This document shows positions 15,944 to 24,963 of a stretch of DNA of 64,000 bases, piece after piece. Positions within the stretch are counted from its first letter, which is position 1; each line of letters opens with the position of its first letter. The notes below the pieces were generated by a model. The model was not told the origin of the DNA. It did not search any database and saw nothing but the letters and a program-made list of their open reading frames with translations. Location of the stretch: positions 45,324-109,323 of the forward strand of contig UQIG01000002.1 in NCBI GenBank assembly GCA_900541135.1. Direction: 5' to 3'. The position numbers and the translations under genes are program-made. Origin of the DNA: an uncultured Collinsella sp. GTDB lineage: Bacteria > Actinomycetota > Coriobacteriia > Coriobacteriales > Coriobacteriaceae.

Positions 15944-17083
15944 TCACTTCACATCGAACTCCACGCGATCGAGTTCAGGCACGTTGAGGTCGATGAGCTT
16001 GCGGGCGACGTGGCGGTCGTGTGCCCCAAGCGCCTCGCCTGTCGTCACATGGGCGACAATCTCACGCTCGACGACGCCCTCCTCCTCGCCTTCGGTAGCC
16101 GAGGTCTCGACGGCGACGGTGTAATCCTTAAAGCCCGGCAGCACCGCGGCAAGTTCGCGCGTAGTTTCGGTGACACCGTAGCCGTCCTGCACGCCGGTCT
16201 GCGCCGAGCCAATAGACCCCGCCGTCATAACGATGCAGGGGATGGCAAAGACTACCGTACCCACAATGATGCGGCGGCGCACCTTGCGCGATAGCTCGTC
16301 GACCTCGGCATCTTCTTCGGCGGTTACAATGCCGTCGCCGTTGAGGTCGCGCTTGAGCGGCACGCGCAAGATAAGTAATACGGCTTCGGCCGCGAGTGCG
16401 ATAAAGACCACGTTGATGCCAAACTCGTAAAGCGCCGAGAGAAACAGCGACCCGCTTGCGATGGCGATGCCATAGCCCGCCGCGCACAGAGGCGGCATGA
16501 GCGCGGTCGCCACGGCCACGCCGGCGATGAGCGTGGCGGGTTCCTGGTCGCGCGAGTTGCCCAGCCCGCCTGCAAAGCCGCCTGCGAGTGCGACGGTAAG
16601 GTCCCAGACGGTGGGTGTAGAGTTGTCGATGATGGCGGCCGTGGTGGTGCCAAGGGGCGAGAGCTTAAAGTACAGCGTGGACGTGACCAGGCAAAAGGCC
16701 ATCTGCAGCGCAAGGCTGGCGACGGCCTCGACGGTAATCTCGCGGTCGAGCGTGGCGATGCCGTATGCCATGGCAAGGACCGAGCCCATGAGCGGGCAGA
16801 TGAGCATGGCGCCCACGATGGCGATGTCCGAATCGATATCGAGGCCGATGCTCGCGATCAGCATGGCGATGATGAGGATGCATAGGTGGGAGCCAGTCAG
16901 ACGCGCCCCGTTTACAAAACGCTTGCGGATCACGTGATAGGGCGCGCGTCCCTCGCGAATGTTGAACGCGCGCTTTAAAAAGCGACCAGCCTGCTCGGTA
17001 GCCTCACTATGAGCAGGGCGGATGCCGTGGCGCCGGTGATGGCGTTCGCGTAGTCGCTTGATCTGTTGTTTGTCGAGTTCCAT
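15944..17083 (-). CDS. DUF389 domain membrane protein
   Basis: This 379-residue protein starts at the ATG behind GAGGTGG; the longer open frame upstream lacks a site. Six or more membrane helices occupy about residues 65-235. They include the DUF389 core NGARLTGSHLCILIIAMLIA, IDSDIAIVGAMLICPLMGSV and PTVWDLTVALAGGFAGGLG. A cytosolic or external insert at about 244-256 reads DLNGDGIVTAEE, a textbook EF-hand calcium loop. One further helix and a soluble C-terminal domain (about 290-379) follow. DUF389/TIGR00341 proteins have no settled function. It is monocistronic. Confidence 0.85.
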   Translation of the reverse strand: MELDKQQIKRLRERHHRRHGIRPAHSEATEQAGRFLKRAFNIREGRAPYHVIRKRFVNGARLTGSHLCILIIAMLIASIGLDIDSDIAIVGAMLICPLMGSVLAMAYGIATLDREITVEAVASLALQMAFCLVTSTLYFKLSPLGTTTAAIIDNSTPTVWDLTVALAGGFAGGLGNSRDQEPATLIAGVAVATALMPPLCAAGYGIAIASGSLFLSALYEFGINVVFIALAAEAVLLILRVPLKRDLNGDGIVTAEEDAEVDELSRKVRRRIIVGTVVFAIPCIVMTAGSIGSAQTGVQDGYGVTETTRELAAVLPGFKDYTVAVETSATEGEEEGVVEREIVAHVTTGEALGAHDRHVARKLIDLNVPELDRVEFDVK

Positions 17084-17390
17084 GTCCACCTCGTTCCAGC
17101 GCGGTCCGCGCAACGCGCCCGTTGTCCTAACTCTACACCGTGGCGGGCGGGGTGTCTGTTGGATGCGGAATCCGATGGGGCAGATGACGCGGGGGCAAAT
17201 GCAAATCATAGGCTCAATTCGATCCCGCAAGAATATGATGCACCAGCTCCTACATATGTGACGAAATTGTGAAGCACGAGAGCGTGAATTTCAAAAAATA
17301 CGCTGGTCGCCAATGTTGCGCAACAGAATTCAAAAATCGACAGCTACCGTTTGATACGTATGGATACATCCGTGTCAAAGGGAGAAAGCC
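17084..17390. other. Intergenic promoter region of divergent DUF389 and surface-protein genes
   Basis: Of this 307-bp stretch the right half is AT-rich (17240-17375). It contains a TTGCGCAA palindrome at about 17313-17322, and GGGAGAAAG before the surface-protein ATG. I see no ORF with a ribosome site and no unambiguous -35/-10 pair. Confidence 0.4.
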
Positions 17391-20300
17391 ATGGCAAACT
17401 ACAGTCCACAACACTTTGAGCCTCGGGCCAAGGCCGTCAACGTCAAGGGCGTTGCTAACCGCGCCGTCGCAACCGTTTTGACGGCGGGCCTCATCGCTCA
17501 GCCGCTCATGTCGCCGCTGGCGGCAATCGCCGCACCGTCGACCGATAACGGCGATTCTGTTCAGGGGGGGGGTAGTTCTGTAGAGAATACCGTTGCCGCC
17601 GGTAACCAAGCGGTCGTAAAGACGGCTGCCCAGCTGGCCGAGGAGTCGGCAAAGCAGCTCAAGGACGCTCAGGCCGCCTACGATGCCGCCCAGAAGAAGG
17701 CCGACGCGGCGGGCCAGTCTCAAAAGCAGGCACAGCAGCAAAAGAATCAGGCCTCGCAGGCCGTGACCGATAACGCCGCCGAGCAGAACGAGGCCGAGGT
17801 AGCCGCGCTTCAGGAGAAGATCGACGAGCTTAAGGCAGCCGTCGAAAAGACCGAGCAGCAGCAGAAGAAGCTGGGCGACCTGAACGATCAGCTCGAACAG
17901 GCCAACAAGAGTGTCGAGGATAAGACCCAGGCGCTCAAGGACGCCAAGGCAAAGCAGGATGAGGCCAAGAAGGCCCTCGATGATGCCCAGGCCAAGCTCG
18001 AGGCCATGGGTATGGACGAGTACGAGGCCGCCAAGAAGGCCGTCGAGGACGCGCGGGCAAAGCTCGATGACGCCAATAAGGCCGTTACTACTGCACAGGA
18101 CAATCTGGACCAGGCCAAGGCTGCCGAGGCCAGCGCCCAGCAGGAAAAGCAGAATACCGAGGCAGCTTTGACGACTGCCCAGGCCAAGAAGCAGGAGACT
18201 GCCGCTGCGCTCGCAGCCGCAACCACCGCGCGCGATAACGCCCAGCAGAAGCTCAACCAGGCGCAGGCCGCGCTCGATGCTGCCGTCTCGGGTACGGGTG
18301 TCGACCTGAGTGCGCTTGAGGCCGCCAAGATCGCTGCTGCTGGTGAGCTCAAGACCGCGCAGGCGGAGCTCAATGCCGCGACGGATGCCGACGCCACCGC
18401 ACAGACAAATCTGCAGGCCGCCCAGGCTGCCGTCGCTGCCGCGCAGGAGAAGGCCAACGCCGCCAACGCTGCTGTGACATCTGCCCAGTCTGCATACGAT
18501 GCGGCAAACAAGGAGTACAAGGACGCGGCCAGTAAGCGTGACGCCGCGAAGACGGCATACGAGCAGGCCCAGCAGACCGAGGCCGACAAGAAGGCTGAGT
18601 ACGATAAGCTTGTCGAAGTTCGCAAGCAGAAGCGCAGCGAGTGGGAGGCAGCCTGCGCCGCTTCGAACGCCGCGGAAAAGGCTTATGACGCTGCTAATGC
18701 CCAGGTTGAGGCTCTTGAGCAGCAGATTGCAGACCTAAAGTCCAACATGACCGTTGACCAGGAAGTCATCAGTCAGGGTATGTTCGGCTTCATGAACTAC
18801 ATCATCGGCGGCAGCCAGTTCACAGCCACGCAGAAAAAGAACGCCCAGGATGCCGTATCGACGTTGACCGGCGCCGATGACAAGGCCGAATGGTATGACC
18901 AGTACGTCGATCAGGACATGTCTCGCGACACCAATCCGCTTTCCTTGGAGCAGATGCGCAACGCCCTGACCTACCTCGATACCCAGAACAACCTCCGCAA
19001 GGCGAACGGTCAGTCGGCACTCAGCGTCAGCCTCCGCATGACTGTGGCAGCTGCCCTCAATATATCGTATTCATCGAACATCTGGGGGCACTCTGGCTGC
19101 TACTATGATAACGGTGAAAATCTTGCCGGCGGCGGCGGCGCATATACCGGCGGAGAGACCGAGGATACCCTCGGCTGGCCCTACACCGGCCTCTACACCC
19201 AAGAGAAGGAGGCATTCGATAAGTACGTCGCGCAGTATGGCGACGAACTCGGCAGCCACCGATATGATGCCTATTATATCTCCCAGAACTACAACAGCAT
19301 CTATCAAGAGTGTGGGCATTATCTCAACATCATCGATGCCGCTGCGGAAGCCATCGGTATTGCAACCGGTAGCGGAAAGAATACCGATTCCGAGGTAACC
19401 GTATTCGATTACAGCGCTGATGACACTCAGGCCGATTTCACGGTCTCCGAGTTCAAGAAGCTCCTGAACGACTATATCGATTCCGCCTACAATGCGGGCG
19501 GCACGCAGGAGCAGAAGGCGCAGCTCAAGGAGCTTCAGGCAAAGCTCGCCGAGGCACAGAAGAACTTTGGAACTACTAGGGAAGCTTACTTCGCAGCTGT
19601 AAACGGGCAGGATGCCGCCCAGGACGCTTTCACCGCAGCCGACACGAACGTGAACACCGCCAAGGGCGAGTACGAGAAGGCTAAGTCCGGCACCGCCGCC
19701 GCGAAGACGGCATACAACGCCGCGAAGGACGCGCTCGGCGGAATCGACATCGAGTCCCTCAAGCAGAACCTCGATACCGCCAAGGGCGAGGCTGCCACTG
19801 CCCAGGCAGCTCTCGATAAGGCAAACGCCACGCTTGCTGACAGCAAGACGAAGGCAGCCGAGGCCGCTGCTCACAAGGCGAAGGCTCGCAGCGCCCGCGA
19901 TGCTGCCAAGGTAAAGTCCGACCAGGCCAGCGAGGCGTATGACAATGCTACGGCTTCGGTCAAGGACCTTACCGCCAAGCGCGATGCCGCCCAGGCGGAC
20001 CTTGCGAATAAGCAGGGCTCGCTTGACGAGGCCAAGAAGGCCGACGATGCCGCCCAGGCTGGTGTAGACAAGGCCCAGGCCGCAGATGTCCAGGCCGCGA
20101 CTGCTCTTTCGGACGCCAAGCAGGCAGTTGACGCCAAGAAGCAGGCCCTGTCCGACGCACAGGCGAAGGCCAAGGCTGCCGAGGGCGAACTGGCCGGCGC
20201 AAACAAGGCCTTCGAGCGCTTCGCTGGAGCCCAGAAGGCGGTCGACGACGCCAAGGCCGCCTATGACGCCGCCGTCGCCGGTGTCGCCGATGCCCAGAAG

Positions 20301-20846
20301 CAGCTCGAGGCCGCCAACGAAGCCGTCGTCGATGCGACCTTCGAGATCGTCGAGGCCAAGGCCGAGCTTGCCAACGACGAGGCGCTCAAGGCCGATCTTG
20401 AGGCTGTCGACCACAAGGCATCCCTTGCCGCGGGCACGACGGGCAACGAGAAGCTGGTCAAGCTGAACGCTGCCTACGCTCGCTATAAGGCCGCCGTCGA
20501 TGCCGCCGCTGGCCTCAAGGCTGCTCTGAGCGATGCCGATGCCAAGCTGTCCGATGCCAACGACGCCTATGCCGCCGCGCTTGCCGAGCTCGGAGATGCC
20601 AAGGATGCCCTGGCTGCTGCGCAGGCCGAGTACGACAAGTATCATCCCAAGGCCGAGCCGCAGGCCAAGCCTCAGGTTGCGCAGGCTGCTGCAAAGGCTC
20701 CTGTCGCCAAGAAGAAGGCTGCGGACGCTGCACTCGCCCAGACCGGTGATGACTCCGCTCTTGCGGGCGAGGTGTTCGTCATCGGCGGTATTACGCTCGT
20801 GGCTGCGGGCGTGACGCTGGGCGATCGTCGTCGCAAGCAGATGTAG
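17391..20846 (+). CDS. Cell-wall-anchored coiled-coil surface protein with a central CAP/SCP domain
   Basis: This 1151-residue protein has a long signal peptide to about residue 48 (LAAIAAPS cleavage region). A poly-G-encoded QGGGS follows at 57-61. An Ala/Lys/Glu/Gln coiled coil spans about 65-460, a CAP (cysteine-rich secretory/PR-1) domain about 515-680, and a second coiled coil about 705-1090. The sorting signal is LAQTGDD at about 1115, then a hydrophobic helix and RRRKQM. CAP features are the NLRKANGQSALS segment, IWGHSG with its histidine, and GENLAGGGG. LAxTG is used by class E-type sortases of Actinobacteria. It likely projects the CAP domain from the wall for adhesion or host interaction. 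The nine-G tract makes phase variation plausible. RBS is AAAGGGAG. Confidence 0.85.
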   Translation: MANYSPQHFEPRAKAVNVKGVANRAVATVLTAGLIAQPLMSPLAAIAAPSTDNGDSVQGGGSSVENTVAAGNQAVVKTAAQLAEESAKQLKDAQAAYDAAQKKADAAGQSQKQAQQQKNQASQAVTDNAAEQNEAEVAALQEKIDELKAAVEKTEQQQKKLGDLNDQLEQANKSVEDKTQALKDAKAKQDEAKKALDDAQAKLEAMGMDEYEAAKKAVEDARAKLDDANKAVTTAQDNLDQAKAAEASAQQEKQNTEAALTTAQAKKQETAAALAAATTARDNAQQKLNQAQAALDAAVSGTGVDLSALEAAKIAAAGELKTAQAELNAATDADATAQTNLQAAQAAVAAAQEKANAANAAVTSAQSAYDAANKEYKDAASKRDAAKTAYEQAQQTEADKKAEYDKLVEVRKQKRSEWEAACAASNAAEKAYDAANAQVEALEQQIADLKSNMTVDQEVISQGMFGFMNYIIGGSQFTATQKKNAQDAVSTLTGADDKAEWYDQYVDQDMSRDTNPLSLEQMRNALTYLDTQNNLRKANGQSALSVSLRMTVAAALNISYSSNIWGHSGCYYDNGENLAGGGGAYTGGETEDTLGWPYTGLYTQEKEAFDKYVAQYGDELGSHRYDAYYISQNYNSIYQECGHYLNIIDAAAEAIGIATGSGKNTDSEVTVFDYSADDTQADFTVSEFKKLLNDYIDSAYNAGGTQEQKAQLKELQAKLAEAQKNFGTTREAYFAAVNGQDAAQDAFTAADTNVNTAKGEYEKAKSGTAAAKTAYNAAKDALGGIDIESLKQNLDTAKGEAATAQAALDKANATLADSKTKAAEAAAHKAKARSARDAAKVKSDQASEAYDNATASVKDLTAKRDAAQADLANKQGSLDEAKKADDAAQAGVDKAQAADVQAATALSDAKQAVDAKKQALSDAQAKAKAAEGELAGANKAFERFAGAQKAVDDAKAAYDAAVAGVADAQKQLEAANEAVVDATFEIVEAKAELANDEALKADLEAVDHKASLAAGTTGNEKLVKLNAAYARYKAAVDAAAGLKAALSDADAKLSDANDAYAAALAELGDAKDALAAAQAEYDKYHPKAEPQAKPQVAQAAAKAPVAKKKAADAALAQTGDDSALAGEVFVIGGITLVAAGVTLGDRRRKQM
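17564..17572 (+). repeat. Nine-base G homopolymer inside the surface-protein gene
   Basis: The tract is read as CAG GGG GGG GGT AGT. Gain of one G gives an immediate TAG. Loss of one G gives a TAG four codons later. Either way only a short stub after the signal peptide would be made. Confidence 0.8.
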
Positions 20847-20913
20847 CGTTTCGAGCGTAGATTCTGCAACGAACTTCGGTTCAGAGCAGGAACGCTTCGA
20901 TAGCTTAACCGAT

Positions 20914-20956
20914 AAGGCCGGCGCGCTGTTAAACGCAGCGCGCTGGCCTTTCTTTG
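20914..20956 (+). terminator. Terminator of the surface-protein gene
   Basis: AAGGCCGGCGCGCTG pairs with the matching CAGCGCGCTGGCCTT, followed by TCTTTGTTT. Confidence 0.88.
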
Positions 20957-20965
20957 TTTCGATAT

Positions 20966-21008
20966 CAAAAAGCCCGGGCGGTAGCCGCGAAAGCTACCGA
21001 CCGGGCAA
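20966..21008 (-). terminator. Terminator of the OPT transporter gene
   Basis: On the minus strand GCCCGG and GGTAGC arms pair with GCTACC and CCGGGC and are followed by TTTTT. Confidence 0.85.
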
Positions 21009-21047
21009 ATCGTAGGCAATATGGTTGCTGTCGAGCAGCTGCTCAGC

Positions 21048-22751
21048 TTAGCCCAGCAGGCTTAAGCCCACGGAGACAAACGCCAGGATAACGCCGACGA
21101 TGGACTCGCCGCCGAGCAGGCCGCTGGCGACAACCAGCCCCTGTTCCTGGAAGGCGGCGTCCTTGGCAGCCCTCTCCTCGTCAGAAAGACCGGCGGTGGC
21201 GTCGCGGTGGGCGGACCACTTGTCGTAGGCGAGCTTGACGCAGGAGCCCAGGAATGCCGTGAGTGACATGTAGAACGGCAGGTACACGCCCAGGCCAATC
21301 ATCATGGCCGGAATGCCGAGCCAGTACATGACGATGCCGGCGATAAAGCCGCCAACGAACCACGGCACGCTCGGGATGCCCGAGACCATGGTGGCGACCA
21401 CGCTTGCCTGCGCGGCAACAAAGCTCTTGTCGGGGCCAAAGGCGTCCGGGCCATAGGCGGTGACGAGCGCGACCATGACGGCGGCGGCGACCAGGGCGCC
21501 TACGATGCCGCCGATGGCTTGGCCGATCCACTGCGCACGCGGGTTGGTGCCCAGCACGGCGCCGGCCTTAAAGTCGTTCATGACGTCGCCCGCAAGGCCG
21601 CACGCCACGGCTACGATGCCAGCGATAAAGAACAGCTTGACCTGAGCGATCTGAGCGAAGGCAGCCACGATGAGCATGACGATGAGGCCAAAGATCTCCA
21701 TGGGGTCGATGCCCGTCTGGCCGCAGCTCTGTGCGCTCATGATGGTGGTGACAAAGGTGAACAGCGTGACGATGACGGCCGGAACGGGGCCAAGGTCGAG
21801 CACGATGGCGATGATCACGGCGATGGCGGCAGCGCCCAGGCCGATGATACCGGCGTCGAGCTTAAGGGAGCCCGAGATGAGCGACTGCTCGTCGGTGTCG
21901 GTGGAGCTGTCGGCGGCAAGACCGCGGACGATGCCGGCGACCTGCGGCAGGATGTCCTTGAGGACGACGGCGACGCCAAAGCCCATCATAAGGCCCATAC
22001 CCAGGGACTTAACAATGCCCTGCGCAGTCACAACGTCGAATAGACCGGCAGCGGTGCCGCCCACGATGATGCCAAAATTGCCCAGCAGCGCGCCGGCAAA
22101 CCAGAACGCGACGGGGGCGAAGCCCACGAGGAAGCCGACGGAGAGCAGCATGGGCGAGTTATAGATGGCAAAGGTCACGCCGGGGATATTGAGCGCGCAC
22201 AGCATGCTGGGCACCACGCCCAGAGCGTCGCGAAGCACGCTGTAGATGCCGGCGATGGCCATGGAGCCAAAGAGCTGCTTGCCGGTCTTGCCGCCGGCCT
22301 CGGTCGCGCGCAGGGTCTGAGCTGCGGCGTTGCCGGTGGGGAACTCAAGCGCGGCGTCCACGATAAAGTGACGGTGGATGAGTGCCGTGGCCAGCAGGCC
22401 CAGGATAGTGCCGGCGAGTGCCACGATAAACATGTCGAGCCAGCTGATCTGGTCGGCATAGCCCAACATCCAGGCGCCCGGGATGGTAAACGCCAGGCCG
22501 CCGGCGACCATGGCGCCCGCAGACATGATGGTGTGGGTGACGTTGGCCTCGTTGAGGCTGGCGTTGCCCATGAGCTTAAGGAAGAACAGCGAAATGACGG
22601 CAGCGAAAATGATCGGCCAGGGGAGGGCGCCCATCTTGAGGGCGGTATAGGCCGAGCTTGCCGTGATGATCACGCAGCCAAGGGCGCCGATGACGACGCC
22701 GCGCAGCGTGAGTTGACCGCGCATCGAGGTGCGGTTCGAGGGATTGCTCAT
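21048..22751 (-). CDS. OPT family oligopeptide transporter
   Basis: This 567-residue protein is almost wholly membrane-embedded, with about 14-16 helices. It carries the OPT repeats: LTLRGVVIGALGCVIITASS near the N-terminus, EFPTGNAAAQTLRATEAGGK at about 130-150, and GMGLMMGFGVAVVL. A C-terminal half has TNPRAQWIGQAIGGIVGALV. OPT proteins are proton-coupled importers of oligopeptides, glutathione or metal chelates; which of these applies cannot be read here. A Ser/Thr/Asp-rich loop (about 283-290) links the halves. AAAGGAG precedes the ATG. It is a single gene with its own terminator. Confidence 0.88.
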   Translation of the reverse strand: MSNPSNRTSMRGQLTLRGVVIGALGCVIITASSAYTALKMGALPWPIIFAAVISLFFLKLMGNASLNEANVTHTIMSAGAMVAGGLAFTIPGAWMLGYADQISWLDMFIVALAGTILGLLATALIHRHFIVDAALEFPTGNAAAQTLRATEAGGKTGKQLFGSMAIAGIYSVLRDALGVVPSMLCALNIPGVTFAIYNSPMLLSVGFLVGFAPVAFWFAGALLGNFGIIVGGTAAGLFDVVTAQGIVKSLGMGLMMGFGVAVVLKDILPQVAGIVRGLAADSSTDTDEQSLISGSLKLDAGIIGLGAAAIAVIIAIVLDLGPVPAVIVTLFTFVTTIMSAQSCGQTGIDPMEIFGLIVMLIVAAFAQIAQVKLFFIAGIVAVACGLAGDVMNDFKAGAVLGTNPRAQWIGQAIGGIVGALVAAAVMVALVTAYGPDAFGPDKSFVAAQASVVATMVSGIPSVPWFVGGFIAGIVMYWLGIPAMMIGLGVYLPFYMSLTAFLGSCVKLAYDKWSAHRDATAGLSDEERAAKDAAFQEQGLVVASGLLGGESIVGVILAFVSVGLSLLG

Positions 22752-22943
22752 ATAGAACTCCTTTGCGTATATCCGCTTCCCCCGGGAGCGCCGCTACGGA
22801 TACGGCGCGGGAAGTCGGGTTACCAAGGGCCGCCGCGTGAGCTCGCAAACGACCGCGCACCAGTATAGCCGCAAGCTAGTCATTTTGGGATGACTGGTTT
22901 AGGTAGGCGATATACTGCTGGGCAGATGAAAGGAGCGCCGACG

Positions 22944-23795
22944 ATGCTTAATGGGTGCGCATATATATTGACGGTCGACGTGGGCAACACGTCCATTCGC
23001 TTTGGCCTGTTTGCCGAGGATTCGGCCGCGGCACAGGAATGTCCGCTTGCGACGTGCGAGATCACGACGCCGTCGAGCACCACAGCCGACGAGGCGCGCA
23101 TGCGTCTCGTGCAGGTCATGGCTGCACTGGCGGCCGATGCGGGCATGCCGGGCGCGCTTGTGCCCGCGGCTGCTGTGCTGAGCTGCGTGGTCCCGGCGCT
23201 CGAGCGCCCGTGGAAAGCGGCGCTTTCCCGCACCTGCACGGGGCGCGTGCTCACGGTGGGGCCGGGACTTAAGACCGGCATGCCCGTGCACTACGACGAT
23301 CCGGCCGAGATTGGTCCCGACCGCATCGCCGACGCCGTGGCGGCCCGTGCCGTCTACGGCTCTCCGTGCATCGTGATTGACCTGGGCACCACGACCAATA
23401 TCGAGGTCATCGACGCGCGCGGTACCTTTGTGGGCGGCGTCATCGCGCCGGGTCTGGCGCTTGGCGCCCGTTCGCTTTCGGCGGCCGCGGCGCGTTTGCC
23501 TCAGGTCGAGCCCTCGGCGCCCACGCATGTGATCGGCCGCAACACGCGCGAGGCTATGCGCTCGGGCGTGGTCTTGGGCGAGGTGGCCCGCATCGACGGC
23601 ATGCTCGACATGGTGCTCGCCGAGATGCGCGCGACCAAGGCCGCGGGGGAGGGCGACGTGCCCATCGTCATTACCGGCGACGACGCCGAGGCGCTCGCGT
23701 TGCTGGTCGGCCATAGCCTGACGGTTGACGACGCGCTGACGTTGCGGGGTCTCGCCGAGCTCTACCGCATCAACCAAAAGCCCCGCCGCGTGTAA
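22944..23795 (+). CDS. coaX: Type III pantothenate kinase
   Basis: This 283-residue protein starts at the ATG eight bases after AAAGGAG; the longer open frame lacks a site. The ASKHA phosphate motif is VDVGNTSIRFGLF (about residues 10-22), and the pantothenate-site sequence GLKTGMPVHYDDPAEIGPDR is at about 108-127. Then come IVIDLGTTTNIEVID (about 148-162) and GGVIAPGLALGARSL. It phosphorylates pantothenate, the first step to coenzyme A. CoaX enzymes have poor ATP affinity and are not inhibited by CoA. The gene stands alone. Codon use matches its neighbours. Confidence 0.93.
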   Translation: MLNGCAYILTVDVGNTSIRFGLFAEDSAAAQECPLATCEITTPSSTTADEARMRLVQVMAALAADAGMPGALVPAAAVLSCVVPALERPWKAALSRTCTGRVLTVGPGLKTGMPVHYDDPAEIGPDRIADAVAARAVYGSPCIVIDLGTTTNIEVIDARGTFVGGVIAPGLALGARSLSAAAARLPQVEPSAPTHVIGRNTREAMRSGVVLGEVARIDGMLDMVLAEMRATKAAGEGDVPIVITGDDAEALALLVGHSLTVDDALTLRGLAELYRINQKPRRV

Positions 23796-23879
23796 AGGTG
23801 AGGGCGCCGGTGGGACAAACGCCTCCACCTTTCACCTGCTACAATGGGTCAAACTATTGCGATTACGGAGGTGTCTGCC

Positions 23880-24404
23880 ATGTCGGACGATCTTCATCAA
23901 ACTTCGTCAGGCAAGCGCCTGGACGTCATTAGCTGGGACGAGTTCTTTATGAGCGTGGCCATCGCCGCGCAGCGCCGCAGCAAGGACCCCAACACGCAGG
24001 TGGGTGCGTGCATCGCCAACACCAACCACCGCATCCTTTCGGTGGGTTACAACGGCACACCCTCGGCACTCAACGATGACTTTTTCCCGTGGGGAACGAG
24101 CGACGACCCGCTGCAGGACAAGCACAACTACGTGGTGCATGCCGAGGCAAACGCCGTGCTCAACTACCGTGGCTCGCTCAAGGACCTCGAGGGTTCCACG
24201 GTCTACGTCACGCTGTTCCCGTGCCACGACTGCGCCAAGATCCTGGCGCAGGTGGGCGTGGGCGAGGTCGTCTACCTGGACAATAAGTATGCCGACACCG
24301 ATGACGGCCGTATCAGCCGCCGCATTCTCGACTCCTGCGGCATCAGCTACCGCCAGGTCATCGTCGATGTCAAGATTGGTACCGGGGGACAGGCTCAGCA
24401 GTAA
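23880..24404 (+). CDS. Deoxycytidylate (dCMP) deaminase family protein
   Basis: This 174-residue protein starts at the ATG behind ACGGAGGTG. Zinc-binding deaminase motifs are HAEANAVL (about residues 84-91), with the catalytic Glu, and PCHDCAKIL (about 111-119). The substrate-side NTNHRILSVGYNGTPSALND segment is typical of dCMP deaminases (ComEB-like). The reaction is dCMP to dUMP plus ammonia, feeding thymidylate synthesis. A TACAAT -10-like box lies at 23840-23845. Proteins of this family also occur near late competence genes, but no such gene is next to it here. Confidence 0.88.
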   Translation: MSDDLHQTSSGKRLDVISWDEFFMSVAIAAQRRSKDPNTQVGACIANTNHRILSVGYNGTPSALNDDFFPWGTSDDPLQDKHNYVVHAEANAVLNYRGSLKDLEGSTVYVTLFPCHDCAKILAQVGVGEVVYLDNKYADTDDGRISRRILDSCGISYRQVIVDVKIGTGGQAQQ

Positions 24405-24575
24405 TATGCGTTGTCGCTATCTGGCGACGAACGCAGCTCAAAGAGCCCCGTTCCAAATTGACTACTCGTGAAAGTCGCGTCTGCGCGCATGGACGGCTCG
24501 CGAGCGGGTACACGGCTGTAGTAACATAGCTTCTGTCCGCGGGCGTGTCCGCGTTATTGTGAGAAAGGAGCCCCT

Positions 24576-24854
24576 GTGGCTGTTAACGAAGAGCTGCTTA
24601 AGAAGGTTCTTGAAGAGATTCGCCCCAACCTGCAGGCCGACGGCGGCGATATGGAGTATGTGGGCGTCGACGACGAGGGTGTCGTCAAGCTGGAGCTGCA
24701 GGGCGCTTGCGCCGGCTGCCCCATGAGCTCGCTGACCCTGTCCATGGGCATTGAGCGTATCCTGAAGGAGCATGTGCCCGGCGTTACCCGCGTCGAGCAG
24801 GTCAATGCTTCCGGCGAGGCCGAGGACCTGTACGACGAGTACGCGCCGTTCTAA
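24576..24854 (+). CDS. NifU-like C-terminal domain Fe-S scaffold protein
   Basis: This 92-residue protein starts at a GTG six bases after AAAGGAG. It is a stand-alone NFU domain with IRPNLQADGGDMEYVGVDD and the cluster-binding CAGCPMS (Cys at about 44 and 47). Such proteins hold a transient [4Fe-4S] cluster between two subunits and pass it to client enzymes. The giant activase/dehydratase protein encoded at 8453 is an example of a local Fe-S client, though no link is shown. Length is normal for the stand-alone form. Confidence 0.9.
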   Translation: MAVNEELLKKVLEEIRPNLQADGGDMEYVGVDDEGVVKLELQGACAGCPMSSLTLSMGIERILKEHVPGVTRVEQVNASGEAEDLYDEYAPF

Positions 24855-24963
24855 GATGCGAAAGCTGCGGACGGCATACTCCGCATAGACGTTACGCCCA
24901 AATATGCGGCTGCGAGCGCAAGGCCCGCGGCCGCATTTGTATGTAGGGAGCAGTGGGATCGAT

